Source of the DNA: a virus
Direction: 5' to 3' (one strand)
Virus record (IMG/VR): IMGVR_UViG_3300023184_009074
Location: 1-64,000 of that record
DNA: 64,000 bases
Shown piece after piece: positions 53,227 through 62,110 of this stretch. A program made the position numbers and the translations under genes. Within the stretch, counting starts at the first letter, position 1; each line of letters begins with the position of its first letter. The notes under the pieces were generated by a model that was given only the letters and a program-made list of their open reading frames with translations, was not told where the DNA came from and did no database searches.

Positions 53227-53466
53227 GTGATAAAAGATTTTATTGAAATTTTAGAAAGACAAGAACTTTTACAAAAAATTGAAGATGCTGGATTTAAACA
53301 AATCATAGATACTTTGCTTTTGAACGAAAATAAAGTTTATACAAAAAAAGGAAGGCTTAATAAAAGTGGTGCATGTAGAATTTTAAAATGTAAACCAAAA
53401 GACTTAGAAGATTTGCTTAAAAAATTTCGTGATATTATTAATGCTAACCAATTCTTGGAAAAGTAA
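53227..53466 (+). CDS. hypothetical protein
   Basis: 79 aa, GTG start six bases after AAAGG. Helical, with a basic helix-turn-helix-like middle (KKGRLNKSGACRILKCKPKD) that might bind DNA. Unrecognised. Confidence 0.55.
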   Translation: MIKDFIEILERQELLQKIEDAGFKQIIDTLLLNENKVYTKKGRLNKSGACRILKCKPKDLEDLLKKFRDIINANQFLEK

Positions 53467-53469
53467 TTT

Positions 53470-53970
53470 TTAGTCATTAAAATACGCCCTGTCATATTTT
53501 AATGACAGGGAGATATTTAAAATATCATTGCTACTCATGTCTAAATCATCAAAATTAATTTCTTCAGGATATGAATTTTCAAAAGTCCAGCTTTCTATTG
53601 TGTTTCCACAACCATCAAGCATGGTTAAAAGTGCTTGTTTTTTATATTTGGCATCAAGTACATAATTATAATTTCCATCTTTTGGGTTGTAAAAAGGTTT
53701 AATCCAATTTGTCCAAATAGGATTCATATTACACTTCGTATCATATAAAACAATATTAATTGGTTTCCATTCAGGCTTAACTGGAAATGATATTGTTTCA
53801 TTTAAATGTTCAAATGTTTGTGATTTAAAACTTAAGGTTGGTCTAGCTCCTTTGTTTGGTAAAAGAGCATTAACGCTACCTCCAATAATATTATCAATAG
53901 AAAATAACCAACGAAACTTTCTTTTAAAAGTTGCATTACTTAAATTTCCTAACCCCATTTGATATGCCAT
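53470..53970 (-). CDS. tail tube protein paralogue
   Basis: 166 aa gp19-like. It shares with the next gene MGLG...N-x-FKRKFRW, LTMLDGCGNTIE, a W/Y-P-x-x-INF-x-x-LDMSSND block and a terminal SLKYDRAYF. Both are tail tube family members. Because of its shorter length it may form the tube end or another ring. A strong terminator separates the two. Confidence 0.8.
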   Translation of the reverse strand: MAYQMGLGNLSNATFKRKFRWLFSIDNIIGGSVNALLPNKGARPTLSFKSQTFEHLNETISFPVKPEWKPINIVLYDTKCNMNPIWTNWIKPFYNPKDGNYNYVLDAKYKKQALLTMLDGCGNTIESWTFENSYPEEINFDDLDMSSNDILNISLSLKYDRAYFND

Positions 53971-53994
53971 ATGATTATATAGTAGTTTAAATAA

Positions 53995-54026
53995 AAAAAG
54001 CTTGCATTATTAAATGCAAGCTTTTT
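53995..54026. terminator. strong rho-independent terminator
   Basis: AAAAAGCTTGCAT and ATGCAAGCTTTTT form a perfect 13-bp stem with a six-base loop, flanked by A and T tracts. It ends the sheath-tube transcript (minus strand) after the major tube gene. Confidence 0.92.
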
Positions 54027-54046
54027 ATTAAATAATTGAGTATTAC

Positions 54047-54688
54047 TCAACCAGTTGGTTGAGTTTGATTTCCAACAGAGCCAGGTTGTTTCTCGTCAAA
54101 TGTTCCACAGCCAGCACAATAAATATCGAAATCTTTAGCACAGGCACTATTGGGAATGTATTGAAAGTTTCTGTATCTTAAAGTCACATCAATTGTACAT
54201 TCATCATTTGAAGAATAATCTAATTCTCCAAAATTTATTTGAGTAGGCCAACAATCTAGATAAATAAATTTATCAATAGTATTGCCACAGCCATCAAGCA
54301 TAGTTAATACCCCTTCATCGGCAGTGTAACCACCAATAGTAGCTTGTTTTGAAGATTGACTTAGACCAATAGGATCTGTAAAGTTATACACAGTTGCCAA
54401 CCAAGTAAATAAGCTTGATATAACATCGCCACCTTCACCACTTGCTATATCATAATAAGTTACTTGAGTAGTATCAGGAGTTCCTTTGCCAGGAATCCAC
54501 ATTTTTCCATTTAAATAATTAATTTCAGTTTCTTCAATTGTTAAGCTTGGCCTATTTGCAGCCTTAACAAAAGATGGTGCTATGTATTTTTTTCTACAAA
54601 CATTAAAAAATTCCATAGTCCAACGAAATTTTCTTTTGAAAATATTATCAGCAGTTCCCAGTAACCCTAAACCCATTTGTGTTGCCAT
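54047..54688 (-). CDS. 19: major tail tube protein (gp19-like)
   Basis: 213 aa. MATQMGLGLLGTADN...FKRKFRW at the N-terminus, LTMLDGCGNTID, and INFGELDYSSNDECTIDVTL near the C-terminus are the gp19-type tube signatures. AAGGAG precedes the ATG, directly downstream of the sheath gene, the usual order 18-19. The tube polymerises inside the sheath. Confidence 0.88.
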   Translation of the reverse strand: MATQMGLGLLGTADNIFKRKFRWTMEFFNVCRKKYIAPSFVKAANRPSLTIEETEINYLNGKMWIPGKGTPDTTQVTYYDIASGEGGDVISSLFTWLATVYNFTDPIGLSQSSKQATIGGYTADEGVLTMLDGCGNTIDKFIYLDCWPTQINFGELDYSSNDECTIDVTLRYRNFQYIPNSACAKDFDIYCAGCGTFDEKQPGSVGNQTQPTG

Positions 54689-54714
54689 TTTTTTCTCCTT
54701 GTCTTAAATTTAAA

Positions 54715-57051
54715 TTAAATAGTGCCAGTTCTTTGTATTGTAAATTCAATAAATATGAATTCTACTGCCTTAGTTGGAATTATGCCAATTTTTGCTCTCA
54801 ATTCGTTTCTATCAATAACATCAGGAGTATTTAGCTTTTCATCGCATTCAACTGTGTAAGCAATTAATCCTCTTTGTATTAATACAGAATCTAATATTCT
54901 TTTTGCTAATGAAACAAATTGACTTCTTGTTGATTCATCGTTAGGTTCAAACAATAGTGATTTTGCACTATTTTTAATTTGTCTTTCAACATAAAACATC
55001 ATTCTGCGAACATTTACTCGATCAAGAGCAGTTGGTCGCCTTTGTAATGTTTTCTGTCCGAATATTACAAAACCATTGGTGTCAGCAAATGTAACAATAG
55101 GATTTATAGCATTGCCATTGCCATACATCAGATCTCTTTCTGCTAAGGTTGGCCTATTGTAAACATCTAAAACATTATTTAAAACACCTCTGGTAAGACC
55201 AGCAGGAGCATACCAAGGACCAGCATTATTATCGTTTTGTGCATAAACGCCACAAACAGAACCGCTTGGTGGAACCCAAACATTAATTCCATTGTCTGCA
55301 TCGTTAATCATTAACCAAGGCCAGTACAAAGCTGCGAAGTCAGTATTTAAAGGGAAACTATTTAGTGGATGAACACCATTTGCCCATTGAATAATTTCAC
55401 GAACAGTTAATCCAAAAGGTGGATCAATTATTGCAAAAGCATCTCCACGCTCTGTACACATATCAATCAAGGCCTTGACAACTCTTGTTGAGGAATGCCC
55501 AGGAACTGCTACGACATCAATTGTTAGCTGATCTGGCTCACTTAATGCCCAAAGACCAGTATAAGATATGCGATTTCCAATCAAAAGTGAATCTTGATCA
55601 TCTGGATCAGGTGGAATACCATCAGTTCCCCCAGTTAAAACAGATCCAGCTGGGCTATTGTTTGCTGGTGGAGCAGCAACAAGTGTATTATCAATAGCTC
55701 TTATATAGTCACTAACAAGATTCAAGTAAGTTTCAATATAATAACGACTGCCAGGATTCTTTGATAATTGACCCCAAGCTTCGACTTGAAATCCTTTGTT
55801 GAAAACCAAAAGATTAAAATTACCAGTCTCAGGATCGTTTTCAATAAGAATAGAAGTATCATTTCCATCAATACCAGCTGAATCAGCAGTAATAGTCATG
55901 CTAACATCAGTTGTCGAAGAAACGCCATTAATTATACCTAAAGTATCAACATTTATATCTGAACTGCTTCCAGCAGGAGAAACACCGATTGCTGTAGTTC
56001 CAGTAAATCCAAATACAACTGATGCAGTTGCATTTGTTTTTATTAAAATTTTTGCATCTCTACCATTATGAAGAGTTTCAAATGCTAATTTATCTCCAAT
56101 GGCTTTTGCATAAAAACCACCTGGTAAGTTTAATATCTCAGTATTGATTGCCGATACTACATCTGCAATTACTTGATTAGATCCTTCAATTGAAGCAAGA
56201 GATATAACTTGAATTACTCCATCAATATTTGGATTATCAGTTCCATCTACTACTATTTCTAAACTTTGACTAGTAAGACCAGTAAAATCATAGCTGCCAT
56301 CTGCTTGATAAGGATCGGAAGTTGGGTATTTAGAAGAAGCACCAGTACTTTCAGCTGTCATCATTCCAGTTCCAAGACCAACTTCACTATTTTCGCCATA
56401 AAGTGAATTTAAAACAGAAACAAATTCAATAGAGGCTTCGTTTCCATATGCCCAAACTGATTTTACGCCAAGGGTATCGCTGAAGCCATCAGTATAAACG
56501 AAGAATTCAATACCGTCAATATCTGGAATTAATTGATCGTTTAATAAGTTTACAATTTCAGCAGCTGTATAAGTTCCTGTTGGAACTACAACAATTTTTG
56601 AAGCCAAAGTTCCATTTAGTTTCCATCTAAAGAAACTATCGTTAGAAATTACATAGGTATTGTAAGCTCCAATATAGTTTGAATGAATTTCTACAACAGA
56701 ACCAGCAGCAGTCAAATCAACGCTTGCAGTCGTTGCAGCGTAATCAACAACAGTATTTGTTTCTGCAACTCTTAAAATATAACAAGCTTGTGAAGATCTA
56801 AGATATTGTGAAGCAGCATAAATAAGATAAGGATCGCCAGTATCAGGATGTGCATAGCCAAAAACTCTAGTTAAATCATTTTGGTTATTAATAAGTGTAG
56901 GTAGATTGATTGGGCCTTTTGATGCAAATCCAACGAAAGCCCCAATGGTTCCGCTTTGAAGAGTATCTCCATAAAAGCTTAAGTCTCTCTCAGCAATTCT
57001 TACTGAAGGACTAATAGTATTTGAAGGTGGAAAGCCTTTTAATAATGCCAT
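54715..57051 (-). CDS. 18: tail sheath protein (gp18-like)
   Basis: 778 aa (T4: 659). The N-terminus VRIAERDLSFYGDTLQSG and GTIGAFVGFASKGPI is typical of sheath subunits. The C-terminal core includes RRMMFYVERQIKNSAKS, LIAYTVECDEKLNTP and RNELRAKIGIIPTKAVEFIF. The larger middle (residues ~150-460) holds extra surface domains. GGGAG is upstream. It forms the contractile sheath around the tube. Confidence 0.93.
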   Translation of the reverse strand: MALLKGFPPSNTISPSVRIAERDLSFYGDTLQSGTIGAFVGFASKGPINLPTLINNQNDLTRVFGYAHPDTGDPYLIYAASQYLRSSQACYILRVAETNTVVDYAATTASVDLTAAGSVVEIHSNYIGAYNTYVISNDSFFRWKLNGTLASKIVVVPTGTYTAAEIVNLLNDQLIPDIDGIEFFVYTDGFSDTLGVKSVWAYGNEASIEFVSVLNSLYGENSEVGLGTGMMTAESTGASSKYPTSDPYQADGSYDFTGLTSQSLEIVVDGTDNPNIDGVIQVISLASIEGSNQVIADVVSAINTEILNLPGGFYAKAIGDKLAFETLHNGRDAKILIKTNATASVVFGFTGTTAIGVSPAGSSSDINVDTLGIINGVSSTTDVSMTITADSAGIDGNDTSILIENDPETGNFNLLVFNKGFQVEAWGQLSKNPGSRYYIETYLNLVSDYIRAIDNTLVAAPPANNSPAGSVLTGGTDGIPPDPDDQDSLLIGNRISYTGLWALSEPDQLTIDVVAVPGHSSTRVVKALIDMCTERGDAFAIIDPPFGLTVREIIQWANGVHPLNSFPLNTDFAALYWPWLMINDADNGINVWVPPSGSVCGVYAQNDNNAGPWYAPAGLTRGVLNNVLDVYNRPTLAERDLMYGNGNAINPIVTFADTNGFVIFGQKTLQRRPTALDRVNVRRMMFYVERQIKNSAKSLLFEPNDESTRSQFVSLAKRILDSVLIQRGLIAYTVECDEKLNTPDVIDRNELRAKIGIIPTKAVEFIFIEFTIQRTGTI

Positions 57052-57070
57052 GATTTTTCTCCCTTTTTTC

Positions 57071-57271
57071 TTATACGGTTCGTTTAGTAGTAATTAATCC
57101 TGCTTCAACAGCACGATCTATATATTCAGTTGCTCTTTCATCTTGTAACAAAAAAATATTATTTTTTTTGCCAATTCCTGGAATATTCAAGCAAGTGAAT
57201 GAATTTGGTATTTTTGTAGATTTAACTACAATTTGCACTGGGTATTTTTTCTTGTTTGTAATTTCAATCAT
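57071..57271 (-). CDS. small conserved tail-cluster protein
   Basis: 66 aa, ATGA-coupled to the upstream gp15-like gene and 20 bases before the sheath gene. Strand-rich with a central GIGKKNNIFLL and a helical end. Unrecognised, but placement suggests tail assembly. Confidence 0.65.
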   Translation of the reverse strand: MIEITNKKKYPVQIVVKSTKIPNSFTCLNIPGIGKKNNIFLLQDERATEYIDRAVEAGLITTKRTV

Positions 57272-58260
57272 TTACTTAACTCCTTAACCGATTCTTCAAT
57301 TCTTCCGATTACTTCTGTAATGTCTTCTTCCTTTAAGCCATTTACAAATTCTGTTCTTGTTTCCAAAACAGTTTTTTTTCTCACAAGAGGTTGTGCTACA
57401 TAAGTCTCGGCAGTCAATGAGATTTCATATTTTATGACTCTTAATGCAGCATCACCTGGTTCTTGATTTAGGTTATTTGCAATCGAATCAAGCTTAACTG
57501 GAATCTCCCAATTAATACCTCGTACAGTTATATATGAAATAGGTGAGAATTTTAAAAAAATTTGTTCTAAAATTTGATTAATATCTTCAACATACAAAGT
57601 CCATATTCCTAATTTATAAGAAACATCAATTGGTATTCCTCTTGAAACTCCAAAGACTGTATCTTTTTCATATTTTTCAGATCCATAAAAACTTGGCTTG
57701 CCTTTTACATCTCTAAGATAATTTACTGCTGCATGATATGTATAACGATTTTGATTGAAAGAATACCCAGTGCTACTTATAGACATCATTGGAATTCTTA
57801 TTCTATCAACAACTAATGTATCGTCTTTTCTTGCGTTTTCTTGGAGCATAAAAGCAACGGCTCTTTCTTGTGTGCCCCAGATAATAGGAATTGGATGTGC
57901 TTTGCCAGATTCATCTATAACAACTATATTTCTAAACAATCCCATTACAGCTTCATCTGTTCCACGCAAAGATTTTGCATATCTAAAAACTGTATCACGC
58001 ACTGGAGTTTCTAGATCATTTATAATTTTTCCACTTTGAATTGGATCGCAATTATTTTCTTGCCCTAAATTTGTTTTTGTATTTTGCGAATCAGTAAACC
58101 AACTTTCTTTAGCTCCATCTACATTATTTTGATTTAAAGGATCTTTATTACAGTAACCAGGAGGCGGATCAATATTATTGCTTTGTCCTAAAGGACTTTT
58201 GCAATTGATATTGTTTAGTGCTTCTTCTGAAGAATTAATTTGTGGACCAAAATTTTTCAT
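57268..58260 (-). CDS. 15: tail sheath stabiliser/terminator (gp15-like)
   Basis: 330 aa. The segment SYKLGIWTLYVEDINQILEQ with FLKFSPISYITVRG resembles the T4 gp15 block around TRYEDDMFQIVEQILPYFQP. An N-terminal ~70-residue extension has repeated N-N-D-P-type units (SNNIDPPPGY, NQNNVD, QENNCDP). gp15 caps the tube and sheath and binds the head neck. It is upstream of the sheath gene as expected. Confidence 0.7.
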   Translation of the reverse strand: MKNFGPQINSSEEALNNINCKSPLGQSNNIDPPPGYCNKDPLNQNNVDGAKESWFTDSQNTKTNLGQENNCDPIQSGKIINDLETPVRDTVFRYAKSLRGTDEAVMGLFRNIVVIDESGKAHPIPIIWGTQERAVAFMLQENARKDDTLVVDRIRIPMMSISSTGYSFNQNRYTYHAAVNYLRDVKGKPSFYGSEKYEKDTVFGVSRGIPIDVSYKLGIWTLYVEDINQILEQIFLKFSPISYITVRGINWEIPVKLDSIANNLNQEPGDAALRVIKYEISLTAETYVAQPLVRKKTVLETRTEFVNGLKEEDITEVIGRIEESVKELSK

Positions 58261-58292
58261 TTTAAAACCTTTTAAATATTTATTATAACATA

Positions 58293-58299
58293 ATAAATA
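58293..58299 (+). promoter_or_regulatory. ATAAATA box near a start codon
   Basis: CATAATAAATAAATT runs into the ATG at 58304, four bases after the box; no Shine-Dalgarno. Confidence 0.45.
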
Positions 58300-58303
58300 A
58301 ATT

Positions 58304-58525
58304 ATGATTAATTTTAAAGAATGGTTAAAATTACAAGAATATGCTTTTCATAATTATTTTGGACCACTTACTGGAACAGGGGTAAACGATGAACCTTTTT
58401 CAAAAGCAGGTGTGCGTTCTAAATATATTGGACCAGCAGATACATTCAGTTCTAATGGAATAGAGAACACTCCTGAATGTTTATATTTAAAAAAACATTG
58501 TCCCAAGAAACATAAAAGGAAATAA
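58304..58525 (+). CDS. small protein with capsid-targeting-like N-terminus
   Basis: 73 aa beginning MINFKEWLKLQEYAF; L-Q-E is a possible cleavage site. The C-terminus is basic with Cys and His (PECLYLKKHCPKKHKRK). No family recognised. Overlaps the next gene by one base. Confidence 0.6.
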   Translation: MINFKEWLKLQEYAFHNYFGPLTGTGVNDEPFSKAGVRSKYIGPADTFSSNGIENTPECLYLKKHCPKKHKRK

Positions 58526-58803
58526 TGGCATCATTAGGATTTTTAATTGAAAAGCTTTCTAAATCTACAGATTCAAACAAAGAAGAAAAAATAAAAGAAA
58601 TAATATCTTTTGGTAAAAATATTCGTGATGATTTTTGGGATGATTTTATTTTATTATTAAATGATCCTGATGGATTGTCTGCATTATTAGGAGTATCAGA
58701 AGATTTAATTGTAACATGGCATAGTAAAATTAAAAAATATTTAAATGATAAAGATGATGAATTAGAGATATATAAAAAAAGAAGAAAAATTTTAAAAAAT
58801 TGA
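58525..58803 (+). CDS. hypothetical helical protein
   Basis: 92 aa, start overlaps the previous stop (TAATG). Helical, with LLNDPDGLSALLGVSED resembling the GVSED turn of DNA-binding or adaptor proteins. Unrecognised. Confidence 0.55.
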   Translation: MASLGFLIEKLSKSTDSNKEEKIKEIISFGKNIRDDFWDDFILLLNDPDGLSALLGVSEDLIVTWHSKIKKYLNDKDDELEIYKKRRKILKN

Positions 58804-58813
58804 AAGGAAAAAA

Positions 58814-59188
58814 ATGAAGAAATTTAATTCTTGGTTAAATGAAAGTAAGTTTGAGGAAAAAAATATTATTAAAGAGGTTGATTTTAATAGTCCTTTCGCA
58901 AATATAAATAGACTTTCTTCATTGGAAAAAACTCCTCTTAAGAAATTTCAAAGAACCATTCAAGATTTAAAGGAAAAACACGGTAGTGATTTTAAAAGTA
59001 CAGCATCTAACAACAGAGCGATGCTTCTTAATAGTATAAGTTTAGTTCCATATGATAATGTTGATGATTTTATGAGGGATTGGAATTATGTGAAAAATCA
59101 TGTATCTCATACAGAAGATTTGAAAGTAGATAATCCTGTAGAGTTAGATAATTCTATAAAAGATGATTTAAATGTCGATAGAAAATAA
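58814..59188 (+). CDS. small protein with capsid-targeting-like N-terminus
   Basis: 124 aa beginning MKKFNSWLNESKFEE; WLNE followed by Ser fits an L-x-E site. AAAGGA is upstream. The rest is polar and helical with no recognised domain. Confidence 0.62.
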   Translation: MKKFNSWLNESKFEEKNIIKEVDFNSPFANINRLSSLEKTPLKKFQRTIQDLKEKHGSDFKSTASNNRAMLLNSISLVPYDNVDDFMRDWNYVKNHVSHTEDLKVDNPVELDNSIKDDLNVDRK

Positions 59189-59210
59189 AGAATTAATACT
59201 TTTTTAATTA

Positions 59211-60362
59211 ATGAACAATAAAGAATTAAATATGAATAGCATAAAATCATATCTTTCAAGGGAAGATATTCAGAAGCAAATTAAAATTGCTATACAAAAT
59301 CATAAAAATATAGGATCTAACACTTATGATAAATTGAAAAATCAATTTAACATTAAAGAAAACTCATTAGTTGAAAAGGTTCATGTTCAGAATAATGAAT
59401 TGTTGCAAAAAAATAACTTTCAAGTAAGAAGATCTTCTATTATTAGAAATGATTCAGATAGAGAAGAAATAAATTTTTTAAAATTTATTTCTGAATTAGA
59501 TGAATTTATGAATGGTGACAAAAATGTTTATTTAACATTTGGTGGTGTTGGTGATTTATTATTACTTCTTGCTGTTTGTTACAATAACGAAAAAGCAAAT
59601 ATAATTTTTTTAGCAAACGATGAATCAAACCAGTTTGCTAAAAAATTTCTAGATTATTTTAATTTAAAATATGTTACTTACAAGAATTTAATGGGAACAA
59701 AATATTGTAATACTCTTTATAAAAAAGTTACTAGTCATCCTAATTTTACTTTATCTGCACATTTAGCAGATAGATGCGATTATGGAGATTGGAGAAAAAA
59801 TACTGATAAGTATAAGAACAGATTAGTATTTGGAACAGAATGGGTTAAGCTAATAGGAATTAAAAAAAGAGATAAGAAATATGCAATAGTTTGTCCTTCT
59901 GGTTCGCATAAATGCGAACATAGAAGAAGACACTTAAATATTCAAGAATATAATACTATTGTGAAAAAGTATTTAGAAAAAGGTTATGAAGTAATTACTG
60001 CAAGTAGCAAAAATGATTTAAAAAATTTGGGATTTTATCCTAATAAGAATTGTTATTGGCTTACAGACTCCGAACTTATTAATTACAGAGGTTTAAGTCA
60101 ACAAATTGACTTTAATGTTTTTTTGCAAATTATTATTTCTTGTGATGATTTAGTATCAATGGATACATGGATTAAAACATTTATGGCATTATGTGGTAAA
60201 CCAGCACATGTTATAAAGACTAGATATAATTCTAAATATCAAGAAATAGGAAAAGAATCTTGTGATTACATATTTTTAAATAAAGATTTTTGGCCAAAAC
60301 TAAAAATGCATACCTGTGAAGATTTTATTGAATATCTTGATTATTTACCAGAAGAACTATAA
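59211..60362 (+). CDS. GT9-like (heptosyltransferase-fold) glycosyltransferase
   Basis: 383 aa. LTFGGVGDLLLLLA resembles the GT-B N-terminal G-x-G-D loop and IVCPSGSHKCEHRRRHL with LQIIISCDDLVSMDTW the donor-site half of family 9 enzymes. The N-terminal ~100 residues are a separate helical region. It may decorate a virion or host glycan together with the other transferases in the window. Confidence 0.62.
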   Translation: MNNKELNMNSIKSYLSREDIQKQIKIAIQNHKNIGSNTYDKLKNQFNIKENSLVEKVHVQNNELLQKNNFQVRRSSIIRNDSDREEINFLKFISELDEFMNGDKNVYLTFGGVGDLLLLLAVCYNNEKANIIFLANDESNQFAKKFLDYFNLKYVTYKNLMGTKYCNTLYKKVTSHPNFTLSAHLADRCDYGDWRKNTDKYKNRLVFGTEWVKLIGIKKRDKKYAIVCPSGSHKCEHRRRHLNIQEYNTIVKKYLEKGYEVITASSKNDLKNLGFYPNKNCYWLTDSELINYRGLSQQIDFNVFLQIIISCDDLVSMDTWIKTFMALCGKPAHVIKTRYNSKYQEIGKESCDYIFLNKDFWPKLKMHTCEDFIEYLDYLPEEL

Positions 60363-60731
60363 ATTATTATTCTCGGCAACTAAATTTTTAGTAATTACAC
60401 ATGTATTTTTTGCTTCTACTAAATTTAACAATTCATCATAAAAATAAGATTTTGCTAATTCTACTGCTTCGTTTTTAGTAACAAGCTCATCTGGATTATA
60501 AAAAAAATTAGTATTGTCTTTATAAAGAACAACCATTTTATTTGTTGAATAAGGTCCACCTGTAAAAATTAACTTTCTAATGCTTATAGATTCTAATTTG
60601 CCTTTTTTTGCTTTGTAACTTAGCCACGCAATATCTCCAACATTGAATTTATGGAATATGTTAATTCTTTTAAAGTAACCAGTACACAGACCAAATCTTA
60701 TTTTGCCACTGCCAGTATAATTGTAGTTCAT
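60357..60731 (-). CDS. hypothetical SH3-like repeat protein
   Basis: 124 aa. FNVGDIAWLSYKAKKG with later FYNPDELVTKNEAVELA resembles single repeat units of the adjacent 60739 gene. No Shine-Dalgarno; ATAAATAATAT abuts the ATG. Unknown function. Confidence 0.55.
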   Translation of the reverse strand: MNYNYTGSGKIRFGLCTGYFKRINIFHKFNVGDIAWLSYKAKKGKLESISIRKLIFTGGPYSTNKMVVLYKDNTNFFYNPDELVTKNEAVELAKSYFYDELLNLVEAKNTCVITKNLVAENNNL

Positions 60732-60735
60732 ATAT

Positions 60736-60742
60736 TATTTAT
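60736..60742 (-). promoter_or_regulatory. ATAAATA box near a start codon
   Basis: On the minus strand AATAAATAATATATG places the box four bases before the ATG at 60731. Confidence 0.5.
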
Positions 60743-61539
60743 TTTAAAGATTTTTTTTTTAAATCATTTTCATTAAATATCTTTGTTGTTTTTCCATTTG
60801 TTGCTTGATATTTAATTTCATTTTTTGAATTTAAAACATTGACTACAGTCCAAACATGTAATTTATTATCAAAACATAATTCTCCTTTGGAAAATTTATT
60901 TTTTATTAAAGATACTGATTCTAATTCATTTATTTTATCAATTACACTTTGAATTTTTGAATTAAGATTGTTTTGATAAAAATCATCAATTTCAGATGAA
61001 TCACGCAATTCGTTTTCATTAAATATTCTATTTTCTGATTTATTGCTTGCGTTAATAACAATTGAGTTATTCTGTTTCAATACTGATTTAATTTTCCATT
61101 GAATTCCGTAAACATCATATGCAATATCATCTGGTCTAAATTTAATTGATAAACTCAATGATTCAGGTTCTGGAGTAGGTACATATGAGTTTAGTTGATT
61201 AATTTTATTGATGATTGTTTCTATTTCATTGTCTAATTTATTTTGATGTATTGCGTTAATTTCAGCAGCATTAAATAAATTAAAATTATCAAATCTAACA
61301 ATATTAATTCCATTAAAAGCATCATAAAAAGAAATATTATTTTCATAATAGACATTTACAATACGCCATTCTATTCCTTTTAAATCATAGCCAATATCGA
61401 ATGGAACAAATTTTAAAATTGATCTAAATTCAAATATACTAATTGATGTGTATGCTACCCCAGAAAGGGTTACTTTGCCTTGCCCATCATAAGCAAAGCA
61501 TTTCAAATTCAAATTCATTAAGTATTGAATAATATGCAT
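60739..61539 (-). CDS. protein with three tandem SH3-like repeats
   Basis: 266 aa. Three ~80-residue units each begin F-x-x-x-D/E-I/L-x-Y/F-D and continue W-x-h-x-x-V (EWRIVNV, QWKIKSV, VWTVVNV), then a helix ending E-h-x-x-h-I-x-K-I-N-x-L in the first two. A linker PTPEPESLS separates units 1 and 2. The smaller neighbour gene looks like a fourth unit. Possibly a virion adaptor or sugar-binding protein. Confidence 0.6.
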   Translation of the reverse strand: MHIIQYLMNLNLKCFAYDGQGKVTLSGVAYTSISIFEFRSILKFVPFDIGYDLKGIEWRIVNVYYENNISFYDAFNGINIVRFDNFNLFNAAEINAIHQNKLDNEIETIINKINQLNSYVPTPEPESLSLSIKFRPDDIAYDVYGIQWKIKSVLKQNNSIVINASNKSENRIFNENELRDSSEIDDFYQNNLNSKIQSVIDKINELESVSLIKNKFSKGELCFDNKLHVWTVVNVLNSKNEIKYQATNGKTTKIFNENDLKKKSLK

Positions 61540-61543
61540 ACTT

Positions 61544-61550
61544 TATTTAT
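61544..61550 (-). promoter_or_regulatory. ATAAATA box near a start codon
   Basis: On the minus strand TAAATAAATAAAGTATG; no Shine-Dalgarno precedes the ATG at 61539. Confidence 0.45.
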
Positions 61551-61573
61551 TTAAATAAGAAAATAAAAACGAA

Positions 61574-62110
61574 TTATTCTTTTTGTCCCATGATTTTAGC
61601 GTAGACATTTTGATGGTTAGGATTATTATTTATTATTCTAACTCTAATACCGTAAGGATCTAGGGTAGATGTTATTATTTCTGCTTGAACAAATTCCATT
61701 AAAATATAAGGAACTGCACTTGAGTAAAATCCTGTAGCGATAGTAGTCGCATTAATAATATTTCCTGCATTTAATACTCCATAATCAACAACTACTTTAC
61801 ATGGCCCTCCAGAAGAACTTGCCATAATGCCTTTTAAATAAAGTGTTGTAGAGGGGGCTAGAGTGTAATAAATATCGCCACTTGAGTATGGAGCAACAGA
61901 ATTTACTTCTCCATATTCACTTACAACTTTAGTATTATCCGTAGTTAAATTACTTGAAAATATAGTTCCTGATACTGGTTGAACAACACCGCTATTATCA
62001 ACTTTTAAAGCGTTGTTAATAACAACAGCTACTAAATCAGCTTGTCCAGAATCTCCAGTGTAGCCATCTCCGAATATTGTAACGCCTAAACCAGTATTTA
62101 TATCAGGCAT
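61574..62110 (-). CDS. putative virion structural protein
   Basis: 178 aa, strand-rich, Ser/Thr/Val/Gly-rich, with short repeats of turn-strand pattern and few charged residues, suggesting a beta-sandwich or fibre-like surface protein. No family recognised. AGGAATAAT lies upstream. Confidence 0.5.
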   Translation of the reverse strand: MPDINTGLGVTIFGDGYTGDSGQADLVAVVINNALKVDNSGVVQPVSGTIFSSNLTTDNTKVVSEYGEVNSVAPYSSGDIYYTLAPSTTLYLKGIMASSSGGPCKVVVDYGVLNAGNIINATTIATGFYSSAVPYILMEFVQAEIITSTLDPYGIRVRIINNNPNHQNVYAKIMGQKE

